A DNA stretch of 64,000 nucleotides from Teichococcus coralli (GCF_009829925.1 NZ_SNVJ01000002.1:62001-126000); one strand, 5' to 3'. Positions 26,837 through 35,923 are shown, counted from the first letter of the stretch. A program made the numbers and translations. Notes: generated by a model not told the origin, from the sequence alone.

Positions 26837-27372
26837 TCCGTCACCGCCGGAAAGCGTTCGGAAATGTCGGTGCCCGTGTAATGCGGCGTCCAACCACTGG
26901 TCTCGGTGAAGACGCGCAGCACGGTGAAGGACGGCTCCTGGCCGGCGTCGAACCAGTGCTGGGCATTGGCCGGCACGCTGATCAGGTCGCCCTGGGTGCA
27001 GTGGGCGTCGAACACCTTGCCCGCGGCATGGATGATGAAGTTGCCCGCGCCCTCGTGAAAAAAGCGGACCTCGTCCTCGGTATGGGTGTGCTCGGCGAGG
27101 AACTTCTGGCGCATCGCCTCCTTTTGCGGGTGGTCGGGCGTCAGCTTGATCACGTCCGCGGTGCCGGCGCCGGTGCCGTGCATGAAGGCATCGAGCTGCG
27201 GCCGGTAGGCCTCCAGCACCTCTTCGGCCGCGGCGCCGGCGGGCAGCGGTGCCACCGCCCAGCGCTCGAAGCGGACATTGATCGGGGCCAGCGCGGCGGC
27301 GATTTCCGCGGCGTCGCTGCTGCGGAGCAGCTCGGCGCCGGTCGCGGCATCCCTGACGGTCAGAAGGCTCAT
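26833..27372 (-). CDS. mtnD: Acireductone dioxygenase MtnD
   Basis: Cupin metalloenzyme that splits acireductone with O2. With Fe2+ it gives the methionine precursor 4-methylthio-2-oxobutyrate; with Ni2+ it gives an off-pathway product. 179 residues. The metal ligands His95, His97 and Glu101 are in HTHTEDE, with His139 in NAQHWF. It overlaps mtnB upstream by 4 bases (ATGA) and mtnC downstream by 4 bases (GTGA), so the three proteins are tightly coupled. Confidence 0.95.
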   Translation of the reverse strand: MSLLTVRDAATGAELLRSSDAAEIAAALAPINVRFERWAVAPLPAGAAAEEVLEAYRPQLDAFMHGTGAGTADVIKLTPDHPQKEAMRQKFLAEHTHTEDEVRFFHEGAGNFIIHAAGKVFDAHCTQGDLISVPANAQHWFDAGQEPSFTVLRVFTETSGWTPHYTGTDISERFPAVTE

Positions 27373-27986
27373 CCGATCCTCCCCTGCAGAAGTTCACATT
27401 CCAACATGAATTCGAGCGCCTCCAGCCGGGCCAGAGCCGCCTCCATATCGCGCGCCCATACATAGACTCCGTGGCCGCGGATTAAATAGCCCGGAGGAAC
27501 GACATTCATGGCCGCCCAGCGGCCTTCCACCGCCGCCTGCAGCCGGGCGATGTCCTGATCGTTGTCGAAGACCGGCAGCGCCACGCTGGCGTCGTGGGTG
27601 GCCAGGCCAGGAAAGGCCTTCAGCAGCTCGTAGCCGGCCAGTTCCAGGCTCTCTCCCGCGCGCCGGGAGAGCACGGTGTTCGCGATAGAGTGCCCGTGCA
27701 GAACCGCGCCCGCCTCGGCGAAGCGACGATAGATGCCGCAATGCAGCAGCGTTTCGGCCGAGGGACGCAGGGCCGCATCCTCGGGACGGCCGTCGAGGTC
27801 CACCACCATGACGGCTTCAGGCGTCAAATACCCCTTGTGGACGCCGGAACGCGTCACGGCGACGCGGCCCTCGGGCAGCCGCACCGAGAAGTTCCCGGCT
27901 GTCGCCGGGACCCAGTTGCGCCGATCCATCCGGCGGCCGGCGCCGATGATGGCCTCGATGGCAGGTTGGGGAAGGGGCAGGGTCAT
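27369..27986 (-). CDS. mtnB: Methylthioribulose-1-phosphate dehydratase MtnB
   Basis: Class-II-aldolase-fold zinc enzyme that dehydrates 5-methylthioribulose-1-phosphate; 205 residues. Zinc ligands His97 and His99 are in VLHGHS, with the third in IRGHGVYVW, and the substrate loop is ATAGNFSVR (28-36). The start MTLPLPQP at 27986 is chosen because the upstream extension is not conserved. First gene of mtnBDC. The upstream steps MtnA and MtnK/MtnP are not in this window, so they must lie elsewhere. Confidence 0.94.
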   Translation of the reverse strand: MTLPLPQPAIEAIIGAGRRMDRRNWVPATAGNFSVRLPEGRVAVTRSGVHKGYLTPEAVMVVDLDGRPEDAALRPSAETLLHCGIYRRFAEAGAVLHGHSIANTVLSRRAGESLELAGYELLKAFPGLATHDASVALPVFDNDQDIARLQAAVEGRWAAMNVVPPGYLIRGHGVYVWARDMEAALARLEALEFMLECELLQGRIG

Positions 27987-28084
27987 GCGGGCGCTCCGGA
28001 GCGGCGGGCGGTCGCGCCGCTGATAGCGCAGCCCTGGCCGGTCGCGCCAGGGGATGAGCAAGGCCGGAGCAAGCCCGCCTCAGT

Positions 28085-28126
28085 GAAAACAGCCACGGCC
28101 AGGACGGTCTCGCCGCCCTGGCCGTG
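28085..28126 (-). terminator. Intrinsic terminator after tatA
   Basis: Perfect 10-bp stem: CACGGCCAGG (28094-28103) with CCTGGCCGTG (28117-28126). Read on the minus strand the stem is followed by GGCTGTTTTC, a T-rich run, so it ends the tatA transcript before mtnB. Confidence 0.75.
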
Positions 28127-28161
28127 CTGCTGTCCGTGGTCCGGTCGCTCCCGGCCGCGGC

Positions 28162-28431
28162 TCAGGCCGCGGGGTGAGAGGAGTTGGAGGTGTTCGGCTG
28201 GGCGCTGCCGGAGGGGCGGGTCGGCGCCGGGCCAGGCAGGTTGCCGGCCGGCGGCTGGTTGGCTTCCGCCGCCATGGAGGCATCCTTCTCGTCGTCCTCC
28301 TTCATGTTCTGCTTGAAGGACTTGATGCCCTTGGCGAGATCGCCCATGAGGCCGCTGATCTTGCCGCCACCGAACAGCAGCAGAATGACCAGCAGCACAA
28401 CAAGCCAGTGCCAGATGCTGAAGGAACCCAT
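28162..28431 (-). CDS. tatA: Twin-arginine translocase subunit TatA
   Basis: Pore-forming or membrane-weakening subunit of the Tat export system, 89 residues. It has one N-terminal helix ([15 protein letters not shown]), the glycine hinge GGGK, an amphipathic helix [20 protein letters not shown], then an acidic and proline-rich tail. The start at 28431 follows GAGG at suitable spacing; an in-frame GTG two codons earlier is too close to it. tatB and tatC are not adjacent. Two proteins in this window carry twin-arginine signals and could be clients. Confidence 0.93.
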   Translation of the reverse strand: MGSFSIWHWLVVLLVILLLFGGGKISGLMGDLAKGIKSFKQNMKEDDEKDASMAAEANQPPAGNLPGPAPTRPSGSAQPNTSNSSHPAA

Positions 28432-28767
28432 AGCCACGCCTCGATCCAGTTTGGGCGGCCAGCGGCCTGGAAGGAATGGCCCCGCCGGCCTGACCGCGTC
28501 TCCTCGCCTCGATGGAGGACAGTAGTGTCCCGACCGCCATCACGCAAATGAGCAGATGGCGTGAATCGCGGAAGGAAACAACCGCCTCTTGTCATTCCGT
28601 GACAATTTGTCCATCTTAACGGTGATCCGGGCCCCTCTGGCGACCCGGCGGGCGCTGCCCGCCTTCGCGATGTCGGATCGACTGATCGCGCAATCGGGCC
28701 CGGCGCGCTGGCATTCTGGAGAATGGTTTTCCGTCCGGCCGGGCCTCAGAGAGGAGAGCCGTTCGGC
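28432..28767. other. 336-bp divergent intergenic region tatA / terC
   Basis: Holds the promoters of both genes. A short operator-like inverted repeat is at 28589-28605. I looked for the yybP-ykoY manganese riboswitch known before some terC-like genes and did not see its conserved core. The terC ribosome site GAGGAGAG is at about 28751-28758. Confidence 0.4.
28589..28605. promoter_or_regulatory. Inverted repeat upstream of terC
   Basis: TTGTCA (28589-28594) and TGACAA (28600-28605) form a perfect 6-bp inverted repeat with a 5-nt centre in an AT-richer patch about 165 bp before terC. It has the size and symmetry of a dimeric-regulator site and TTGTCA could also serve as a -35 element. Candidate only. 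Confidence 0.35.
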
Positions 28768-29748
28768 ATGGAAGCCTCACCCGTTTTCTGGCTCGTCTTC
28801 AACGCGGCCGTTCTCGGCCTGTTGTTGCTGGACCTTGGCGTCTTCGCGAAGAAGGAGGCCAATGGTGACCCCGCCCCGGTGCCGGTTCGCACCGCCCTCA
28901 TCAAGTCGGCCGCCTATGTCGGCCTTGCCCTCGCCTTCTTCGCCTGGCTGCGCCTGAGCTACGGCAGCACGTCGGACGAGCGCAGCGCCAAGAGCCTGGA
29001 GTTCCTGACCGGCTACCTGATCGAATGGTCGCTTTCGGTCGACAACATCTTCGTCTTCGTCCTGCTCTTCGCGAAGTTCGGCGTGCCGCCCGCCTATCAG
29101 CACCGGGTGCTGTTCTGGGGCATTCTGGGCGCGTTGCTGATGCGCGGCGTGATGATCCTGGTCGGCACGGCGCTGCTGCGCGAGTTCGACTGGCTGATGG
29201 TGGTCTTCGGCCTGTTCCTGATCTGGTCGGGCTGGAAGATGCTGCGCTCCGTCGAGCAGGAAACGGACCCGACCACGAACCCCGTACTGCTCTGGCTGCG
29301 CCGTCACCTGCCGGTGACCGACGGCTTCCGCGGCAACGCCTTCACCGTGCGGGAAGCAGGGCGGCTGATGGTCACGCCGCTGCTGCTGGTCCTCGTGCTG
29401 GTCGAGCTGACCGACCTGCTCTTCGCGCTGGACAGCATCCCGGCCATTTTCGCGGTCTCGACCGACCCCTTCATCGTCTACACGGCCAACGTCTTCGCGA
29501 TCCTGGGCCTGCGGGCGATGTACTTCGCCCTGGCCGGCATCATCCACCGCTTCAAGTACCTGAAGCATGGGCTTTCGCTCGTGCTGATGATCGTTGGCGC
29601 CAAGATGCTCGCCAACTGGTACGCAGGCGGAAAGGCGGTGCCGGTGGAATACGCGCTGATGGTCACCGGCGGCATCATTGCCGGCTCCATCGCCCTCTCG
29701 CTGTGGAAGACCCGCGGGGAGGAGGCTGGCGTGACGCCGGCCAAGTAA
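28768..29748 (+). CDS. TerC-family integral membrane protein
   Basis: Membrane protein of 326 residues with about nine helices, related to tellurite-resistance TerC and to the manganese exporter Alx. The paired acidic motifs expected for metal transport are present: IEWSLSVDNIFVF near residue 90 and VELTDLLFALDSIPA near 212. The start at 28768 has GAGGAGAG nine bases upstream. Role is probably metal (Mn2+) efflux or protection of exported metalloproteins. Monocistronic. Confidence 0.93.
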   Translation: MEASPVFWLVFNAAVLGLLLLDLGVFAKKEANGDPAPVPVRTALIKSAAYVGLALAFFAWLRLSYGSTSDERSAKSLEFLTGYLIEWSLSVDNIFVFVLLFAKFGVPPAYQHRVLFWGILGALLMRGVMILVGTALLREFDWLMVVFGLFLIWSGWKMLRSVEQETDPTTNPVLLWLRRHLPVTDGFRGNAFTVREAGRLMVTPLLLVLVLVELTDLLFALDSIPAIFAVSTDPFIVYTANVFAILGLRAMYFALAGIIHRFKYLKHGLSLVLMIVGAKMLANWYAGGKAVPVEYALMVTGGIIAGSIALSLWKTRGEEAGVTPAK

Positions 29749-29894
29749 CCAGGAAGTTGCCGGCCCGGCGGGCATCGCCGCCCCGGCATGTTTCCCTGTC
29801 TCCGCGGAAGGCGGCGGCGCCGGCAAACCGGACCGCCGCCAAACGTTGTCTCCGGCGTGGCAAGCGGCGGACGAAGCGCCGCCCTGGAGCGCGC

Positions 29895-31019
29895 ATGAAC
29901 AACCTTTCCCAGGCGGATGTCCTGATCGCCGGTGCCGGTCCCACTGGCCTCGCGGCCGCGCTCTTCCTGGCCCGGCGAGGCCGGCGGGTCCGGCTGGTGG
30001 ATCAGGCGGAGGCGCCCGCCGCCACCTCCCGGGCCCAGGTGATCAATCCGCGGTCATTGGAACTGCTGGAGCCCACCGGGGTGACGGCCGCCGTGCTGCG
30101 GGAAGCGCGGCCCATCCGCGGCGTCCGCTTCTATGAGGGCTGGCGGCGCATCGGCGAGATCGACTTTTCCGGCCTTCCCGCGCGCCACGCCATGTCGGTG
30201 TTGCCGCAGGCCCGCACGGAGGCGCTGCTGACGGAGGCTCTGTCCAGGCACGGCCTTGCCCCGGAACGCGGCCTGCGCCTGGAGGCTCTGCGCCAGGAGG
30301 CGGGCCTTGTGCTGACGGAAGTCACCGACACGGCGGGGCGGCGGCAGACGTTGCGCAGCAGCCTGCTGCTCGGCGCCGACGGTGCCCACAGCGCGGTGCG
30401 GAAGGCGCTTGGCCTCGGCTTCCCAGGTTCCAGCTTTCCCGAGGCCTGGCCGCTCTTCGACGTCGCACTGAACGATCCGCTGGATCTCGACCATGCCCAT
30501 ATCGCCTTCGTCCCGCGCGGGCTGGTGTTCATGCTCGCCTTGCGCCAGGGGCTTTGGCGCGTCTTCGGCAACGTGGCGGCGCCGCTGGAGCATCTGCCGC
30601 CAGGGACGGAGGCCGGGGAGGCCGTCTGGACCTCGAACTTCCACATCTCCCACCGCCGCGCGGCGCAGGTGCTCGCCGGGCGCGTGGCGCTGGCGGGGGA
30701 TGCGGCGCATATCCACTCGCCGGCCGGCGCGCGCGGCATGAACCTGGGCATCGAGGATGCCTTCGTCTTCGCCGCCTGCGCCGCCGACGCGCTGGAGGGC
30801 AGGCCCGGCCGCCTCGCCGACTACGCACGCCTGCGCCACCCCCTGCATGCCCGGGTGGTCCGGCGGATGGCGCTGCTGACACGGCTGGCGCGTGGCCGGC
30901 CGGCGTTGGTGGGGCACCTGCGGCACCTGCTGTTTCCCCTGGCCGCTTCCCTGGGGCCTGCGGCACACCGGATGCGCGACTTCCTGGCCGGAATTGACCA
31001 GCCCCTGGAAATATCCTGA
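29895..31019 (+). CDS. FAD-dependent aromatic-ring monooxygenase (PHBH fold)
   Basis: Flavoprotein hydroxylase of the p-hydroxybenzoate-hydroxylase family, 374 residues. The FAD dinucleotide fold is VLIAGAGPTGLAAALFL (9-25), the DG motif is LLGADGAHSAVRKAL, and the second FAD motif is GRVALAGDAAHIHSPAGARG. It lacks the C-terminal thioredoxin-like domain of phenol hydroxylases. The start at 29895 gives an immediate GxGxxG. Substrate unknown. The Crp/Fnr regulator gene follows 105 bp later in the same direction. Confidence 0.9.
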   Translation: MNNLSQADVLIAGAGPTGLAAALFLARRGRRVRLVDQAEAPAATSRAQVINPRSLELLEPTGVTAAVLREARPIRGVRFYEGWRRIGEIDFSGLPARHAMSVLPQARTEALLTEALSRHGLAPERGLRLEALRQEAGLVLTEVTDTAGRRQTLRSSLLLGADGAHSAVRKALGLGFPGSSFPEAWPLFDVALNDPLDLDHAHIAFVPRGLVFMLALRQGLWRVFGNVAAPLEHLPPGTEAGEAVWTSNFHISHRRAAQVLAGRVALAGDAAHIHSPAGARGMNLGIEDAFVFAACAADALEGRPGRLADYARLRHPLHARVVRRMALLTRLARGRPALVGHLRHLLFPLAASLGPAAHRMRDFLAGIDQPLEIS

Positions 31020-31124
31020 GGCCGCAACGCCTGCGGCCGGCAGCGGCGCGGAACGGGCGGAAGGCCGCTCCAGCTGCGGTTTGAGCGCTGGCACACGCCA
31101 GGGAAGCAGCTTAGAAACAGCATC

Positions 31125-31856
31125 ATGTCGGCAAAGCCCAACCTGACGCCCCTGCCCGGCGCCTGCTCGGCCTGCACCGTACGGCCCTTCGCCCTGTTCC
31201 GGGTGGTGCCGCAGGCGCGGGTGGGGGAGATCGCGCGCGTCCGCTCGGCCGTGCGGCTCGTTCGGGCCAACGAGACGATCCGCGACACCGTGTTCACCCT
31301 CTATGCCGGCTGGGCCTTCTCCTGGACCACCATGCCGGATGGCCGCCGGCAGATCCTGGACTTCCACCTTCCCGGCGACCTCGTCGAGCGCAGCGAGGAC
31401 GGCGCTGAGGTTTCGGCGCTGACCGACGCCAGCTTCTGCGTCCTGGCCCGCGACCGGCTCTGCGACTTTATGGGCCGGGATCCCGGCCTCGCCATGTCCT
31501 ATGCCGAAGGCCTATCGCGCGACCGGTCCCGGCTGCGCGAGAGGTTGACCAGCCTTGGCCGCCGCGATGCCGTGGGACGGCTGGCGCATCTGCTGCTCGA
31601 ACTGCACGGCCGCTTGCTGCGCCGCGGCGGCGCCGACCGCACGGGCGCGCCGCTGCCGCTGAAACAGGCGCACCTGGCGGATGCGCTCGGCCTCTCGGTG
31701 GAGCACGCCAACCGCGCCCTGGCCCTGTTGCGGCGCCAGGGGGTGGCCTCGCTGCAGAAGGGCCGCCTGGAGATCCTCGACCGCGCCGAGCTGGAGGAGC
31801 TGGCCGGCTGGTCGAGCGCGCCGGCCGAGCCGCCGCTGGTCACCGTCAAGGTCTGA
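31125..31856 (+). CDS. Crp/Fnr-family transcriptional regulator
   Basis: One-component regulator of 243 residues. The N-terminal cyclic-nucleotide-binding-like barrel (about 20-135) is followed by a dimerisation helix and a C-terminal winged helix (LKQAHLADALGLSVEHANRAL, about 184-204). An N-terminal Cys14-x2-Cys17 pair (CSACTVR) resembles the FNR/FixK start, but the third cysteine six residues on is missing, so a standard 4Fe-4S oxygen sensor is doubtful. The barrel lacks the PGDIVG consensus, showing FHLPGDLVE instead. Ligand unknown. Confidence 0.9.
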   Translation: MSAKPNLTPLPGACSACTVRPFALFRVVPQARVGEIARVRSAVRLVRANETIRDTVFTLYAGWAFSWTTMPDGRRQILDFHLPGDLVERSEDGAEVSALTDASFCVLARDRLCDFMGRDPGLAMSYAEGLSRDRSRLRERLTSLGRRDAVGRLAHLLLELHGRLLRRGGADRTGAPLPLKQAHLADALGLSVEHANRALALLRRQGVASLQKGRLEILDRAELEELAGWSSAPAEPPLVTVKV

Positions 31857-31868
31857 GACCCCTCCCCC

Positions 31869-32891
31869 TCAGGACCGCCGCGCCGGCCCGGCGAGGCAGG
31901 CCAGCACGCCCAGCGCTCCAAGCCCCAGCAGCATGGTGGCCAGGCCGGGCGAGCGGTTCAGCGACATCTGCGCGCTGCGCCGCATCGCTTCCTGGCCGAA
32001 GGCGCCATGCACCGGCGAGGGCACGGCGGAGGGCTGGAACAGCGTCTCCTCGCGCCGCGCCCCGGCGCGCCCGGAATGCGAGACCTGCATCCCTTGCCCG
32101 AAGCGGCCCAGCGCCCAATCCAGCACGCCCGGCATCACCGTGTTCGCCATGCCGAGGGCCACGGTCTGCCCGCCCACCTGCACCTCGCGGCGCCGCTCGG
32201 TGATGGCGAGGTGGATGGCGTCGGCGACGATCTCCGGCTCGTACACCGGCGGCGGCGGGCGCGGCACGCCGTCCTCCAGGCGGGAGGCCGCGTGGTTGAA
32301 GAAGGGCGTGTTGGTCGAGGGCGGGTGGACGATGCCGAGATGCACCCGGCTGCTGTCATGCAGCAGCTCGGCCCGCACTGCCTCGGTGAACCCCGCCACC
32401 GCGTATTTCGCGGCGGAATAGGCGGATTGCAGCGGCACCGCCCGCAACGCCACCGCCGAGCCGACATTGAGGATGGTGCCATGGTTGCGCGGCTGCATGC
32501 GGCGCAGCGCCACGCGGGTGCCGTTCACCACGCCGAGGTAGGTGACCTGGGTGACGCGCCGATAATCCTCCTCCGGGAGATCCATGAAGCGGCCATAGGC
32601 GCTGGCGCCGGCACCGTTCACCCAGGCCTGGATCGGGCCCAGCTTCTGCTCGATCTCGGCGGCGGCCCGTTCCAGCGCCTCGGCATCCGAAACGTCCGCC
32701 GCGACCATGCAGCCGCTGCCGCCGGCGCGGCGCACGTCGGCCAGGGCGGCCTCCAGCCCGGCCTCGCCGCGCGCGATCAGCCCGACATTCCAGCCCCGCC
32801 GCGCGAAGAGGGCGGCGGTGCAGCGGCCGATGCCGGATGAGCCCCCGGTGATGGCCAGGACAGGACGGGAAGTGACGGGACGGTCGGACAT
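31869..32891 (-). CDS. Short-chain dehydrogenase with C-terminal membrane tail
   Basis: Classical SDR, 340 residues. The cofactor loop TGGSSGIG is at 15-22, NGAG follows, and the active YSAAK motif is near residue 164. Beyond the normal 250-residue fold it carries a tail of about 85 residues ending in a hydrophobic helix (LATMLLGLGALGVLACLAG), so it may be membrane-anchored. This tailed SDR type is common beside stress genes. Substrate unknown. Convergent with the Crp/Fnr gene, 12 bp apart. Confidence 0.9.
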   Translation of the reverse strand: MSDRPVTSRPVLAITGGSSGIGRCTAALFARRGWNVGLIARGEAGLEAALADVRRAGGSGCMVAADVSDAEALERAAAEIEQKLGPIQAWVNGAGASAYGRFMDLPEEDYRRVTQVTYLGVVNGTRVALRRMQPRNHGTILNVGSAVALRAVPLQSAYSAAKYAVAGFTEAVRAELLHDSSRVHLGIVHPPSTNTPFFNHAASRLEDGVPRPPPPVYEPEIVADAIHLAITERRREVQVGGQTVALGMANTVMPGVLDWALGRFGQGMQVSHSGRAGARREETLFQPSAVPSPVHGAFGQEAMRRSAQMSLNRSPGLATMLLGLGALGVLACLAGPARRS

Positions 32892-33061
32892 GGGCGGAGC
32901 TTCCTCCTGGCCAGGTGCGGATACGGGCAGGCCACCGGGCCAGCCCTCCCCCTCCACTACCGCCGGACAGAAAGGAGGTTCCCCGGCCTGAGGGAACCGG
33001 CTGGAGCTTTCCTGCGTTCAGCTTCCGCAACTCCGGCGACAACCAGCGAGAGCCTCCGATC

Positions 33062-34186
33062 ATGCTGACCGAAGCCGCCATGGCGGTCGAGACATCCCGG
33101 CGCCAAGCCCCTTCCGCCCCGGACCCCGAGGCGCAGGCGGAGGCCGCCGCGGCCGGGCTGCGCTACGTTTCCGACGAGATGCCGGGCCTCACCCGGCGGC
33201 GCAGCGGCAGCGGCTTCACCTACCGCGACGCGGAGGGAAGGACGGTGAAGAACAAGGTCGTGCTGCAGCGCATCCGCAGCCTGGCCATCCCGCCCGCCTA
33301 TACCGACGTCTGGATCTGCCCCCATGCCGACGGCCACATCCAGGCCACCGGGCGCGATGCCAAGGGCCGTAAGCAATACCGCTACCATCCGGACTGGCGC
33401 GCCGCGCGGGATGCCACGAAGTTCCAGCACATCATGGACTTCGCCCGCGGCCTGCCCGCCCTGCGGGCCCGCGTGCAGGCGGACATGGCCAAGCGTGGCC
33501 TGGGGCGGGAGAAGGTGCTCGCCACCGTGGTGTACCTGCTGGACACGACGCTGATCCGCGTGGGCAACGAGGACTATGCCCAGGCCAACAAGAGCTACGG
33601 GCTGACCACCCTGCGCGACCGGCACGTGGCGATCGAGGGCAGCGCCCTGCGCTTCGCCTTTCGCGCCAAGAGCGGCAAGGAATGGCGACTTTCCATCCGC
33701 GACCGGCGCGTGGCGAAGGTGGTGCGGGCCTGCCAGGACCTGCCGGGGCAGACCCTGTTCCAGTATCTCGACGAGGAGGGCGAGCGCCAGGCCATCGATT
33801 CGGCCGATGTGAACGCGTACCTGCGCGAGGCCACAGGCCGCGACATCACCGCCAAGGACTTCCGCACCTGGGCCGGCACGGTGCTGGCCGCCATGGCGCT
33901 CGCGGAGTTCGAGCGCTTCGACAGCAAGGCGGCGGCCAAGCGCAACGTGAAGGAGGCCATCGAGCGCACCGCCTCCCGCCTCGGCAACACGCCGACCATC
34001 TGCCGCAAGTGCTACGTCCACCCCGAGGTGCTGGAGTGCTATCTGGAGGGCGAGTTGCTCATGCAGGTCCAGCGCGAGGTCGAGGCCGAGCTACGGGAAG
34101 AGCTTTCCGAGCTGAAGCCCGAGGAGGCCGCCGTGCTGGCCTTTCTGCGCAAGCGCCTCGCTCTGGCGGCCAAGGCCGTGGCCTGA
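33062..34186 (+). CDS. DNA topoisomerase IB (poxvirus-like)
   Basis: Type IB topoisomerase, 374 residues, which relaxes supercoils through a 3'-phosphotyrosine. The N-terminal beta-barrel segment ITYRDAEGR-like (GFTYRDAEGRTVKN) is followed by the catalytic domain with TLIRVGNEDYAQANKSYG. The nucleophile is Tyr318 in CRKCYVHPEVL. Such bacterial enzymes are known from Deinococcus and many proteobacteria. ATG 33062 is taken as the start; ATG 33080 is a possible alternative. Divergent from the SDR gene with 170 bp between the starts. Confidence 0.95.
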   Translation: MLTEAAMAVETSRRQAPSAPDPEAQAEAAAAGLRYVSDEMPGLTRRRSGSGFTYRDAEGRTVKNKVVLQRIRSLAIPPAYTDVWICPHADGHIQATGRDAKGRKQYRYHPDWRAARDATKFQHIMDFARGLPALRARVQADMAKRGLGREKVLATVVYLLDTTLIRVGNEDYAQANKSYGLTTLRDRHVAIEGSALRFAFRAKSGKEWRLSIRDRRVAKVVRACQDLPGQTLFQYLDEEGERQAIDSADVNAYLREATGRDITAKDFRTWAGTVLAAMALAEFERFDSKAAAKRNVKEAIERTASRLGNTPTICRKCYVHPEVLECYLEGELLMQVQREVEAELREELSELKPEEAAVLAFLRKRLALAAKAVA

Positions 34187-34202
34187 CCCTCCCCCCTGCC
34201 CT

Positions 34203-34778
34203 TCACCGCGGCTGCAGTTCCAGGCTGAGCCGGCCGATGGCGTGCAGCGCCAGGAACAGTCCGGGCAGGTCCAGCGCCTGCAGCATCAGCCCCTGCGGGA
34301 TGCCTGACAGCACCTCCCGCAGGGGCCACAGCTCCACGGTGATGTCCTCGCCCGCCTCGTGCGCGGTCGGTCCGGCAGGCACAGCATCCATCGCCAGCAC
34401 GGTATGGACGCGGTTGCGGTGCGTCACCGTGTTGGGGCTGAGGCTGGAGATCAGGCGAAGCGCCGGCGCAGCGAAGCCGGTTTCCTCGCGCAGCTCGCGC
34501 GCGGCGCCCTCCAGCGGATCGGTGTCGGACGCGTCCATGCGGCCGGCGGGCAGCTCCAGCGAGGAGCCGCGCGCGCCGTGCCGGTACTGGCGCACCATGA
34601 CAAGCTCGTCGGCGGGGGTGATGGCGACCACATGTACCCAGTCCGGGTAGGCGAATGTGTAATAAGGGTCGAGGATGTTGCCGCGTGCGTCGCGGCAGGC
34701 ATCGGCGGTGACGTCGATCCAACGGTCCCGCACCACGGTGCGGCTGGACAGAACCTGCCAGGGAGGGGTTTCGCTCAT
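34203..34778 (-). CDS. Nudix hydrolase (ADP-ribose pyrophosphatase-like)
   Basis: Nudix-fold pyrophosphohydrolase, 191 residues. The catalytic box is present as ELPAGRMDA...EGAARELREETGF (about 85-110) with a few extra residues between the glycine and the first glutamate, a variation seen in ADP-ribose/nucleotide-sugar pyrophosphatases. The preceding VMVRQYRHG is typical of that branch. The start at 34778 (MSETPPWQVL) is chosen over a longer frame that runs into the divergent gene. Convergent with topoisomerase IB. Confidence 0.9.
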   Translation of the reverse strand: MSETPPWQVLSSRTVVRDRWIDVTADACRDARGNILDPYYTFAYPDWVHVVAITPADELVMVRQYRHGARGSSLELPAGRMDASDTDPLEGAARELREETGFAAPALRLISSLSPNTVTHRNRVHTVLAMDAVPAGPTAHEAGEDITVELWPLREVLSGIPQGLMLQALDLPGLFLALHAIGRLSLELQPR

Positions 34779-34909
34779 GGCTCCAGGATGCGGCGCCAGC
34801 CGCGCCGGGTCCACCGCTCCCCGCCGCGCCGGAAACGCTCGCTCGGGCTTTTCTCGTGGCGGCGGCGGGATGAAGGTCGGCCCAGGCCACAACAGGATGA
34901 GGAACCCGT

Positions 34910-35923
34910 ATGCGAACGACACTCAACGAGGACCTGGCGGGCCGCTTCGCCGGCATCGCCCTGGGCCATGTCACGCGGGAGTATCCCAACAAGCTCACCC
35001 ATGGCCTGGCCGGGCCGGAAGATGCCCGCACCCCGAGCGCGCTTCACCCCGTCTTCTACGGCAGCTTCGACTGGCACTCCTGCGTGCATGCCTACTGGAT
35101 GCTGGCCCACCTGCTGCGGCGCTTCCCCGACATGGCGCCGGCCGCCGCCGTGCGCGACCTCTTTGACCGCCAGCTCACCCCGGAGAAGATCGCCGGCGAA
35201 TGCGCCTATCTGGCCCAGCCCGGCGCGCGCGGCTTCGAGCGCCCCTATGGCTGGGCCTGGCTGCTGAAGCTGGCGGCGGAGCTGGATGGCCTTCCGGACA
35301 TGCCCTGGGCGGGCCATCTGGCGCCACTTGCAGAAGCCTTCGTGCAGCGCTTCCGCGACTTTCTGCCCAAGGCGACCTATCCGGTGCGGGTCGGCACCCA
35401 CTTCAACACCGCCTTCGGCCTGCGGCTGGCCGCCGACCACGCGGAGGCCACCGGGGACGCCGCCTTCCTCGCCCTGCTGCGCGACACGGCCGAGCGCTGG
35501 TACGGCAATGACGAGGACTGCCCCGCCTGGGGAGAGCCGAGCGGCGACGACTTCCTCTCCCCTGCCCTGATCGAGGCCGAGTGCATGCGGCGCCTGCTGC
35601 CGCGCGAGCGGTTCGGCGAATGGTTCGACCGCTTCCTGCCGCGTCTCGCCACCGCCCAGCCGATGCCGCTCTTCCGCCCCGCCGAGGTCAGCGACCGCTC
35701 GGACGGCAAGATCGCCCATCTCGACGGGCTCAACCTCAGCCGCGCCTGGTGCTGGCGCGCGCTGGCCCGCGGGCTGCCGGCGGAGGATCCGCGCCGCGCG
35801 CTGATGGACCGCGTGGCCGACCTTCATCTCGCCGCCGGCCTGCCGCATGTCGCCGGCGACTACATGGGCGAGCATTGGCTGGCCAGCTTCGCCGTGCTCG
35901 CGCTGGAAGCCGGAGAAGCCTAG
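34910..35923 (+). CDS. DUF2891 family protein
   Basis: Predicted cytosolic alpha-helical protein, 337 residues, matching the DUF2891 family. Visible conserved features are YGSFDWHSCVHAYW near residue 50, PYGWAWLLKLAAEL near 114, and a C-terminal HVAGDYMGEHWLASFAV. The all-helical repeats and aromatic/acidic pocket resemble alpha/alpha-toroid sugar-acting enzymes, but no activity is established. Monocistronic, divergent from the Nudix gene, and followed by a strong hairpin. Confidence 0.85.
   Translation: MRTTLNEDLAGRFAGIALGHVTREYPNKLTHGLAGPEDARTPSALHPVFYGSFDWHSCVHAYWMLAHLLRRFPDMAPAAAVRDLFDRQLTPEKIAGECAYLAQPGARGFERPYGWAWLLKLAAELDGLPDMPWAGHLAPLAEAFVQRFRDFLPKATYPVRVGTHFNTAFGLRLAADHAEATGDAAFLALLRDTAERWYGNDEDCPAWGEPSGDDFLSPALIEAECMRRLLPRERFGEWFDRFLPRLATAQPMPLFRPAEVSDRSDGKIAHLDGLNLSRAWCWRALARGLPAEDPRRALMDRVADLHLAAGLPHVAGDYMGEHWLASFAVLALEAGEA

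Noticed and set aside
27987..28084. SAM-type riboswitch before mtnB
   Set aside because: A short CCCTGGC/GCCAGGG hairpin exists upstream of mtnB, but no SAM-I, SAM-II or SAM/SAH core is visible.
28560..28767. yybP-ykoY manganese riboswitch before the terC-like gene
   Set aside because: Such riboswitches precede some Alx/TerC-type genes, but I could not find the conserved loop sequences or a coaxial stem arrangement here.
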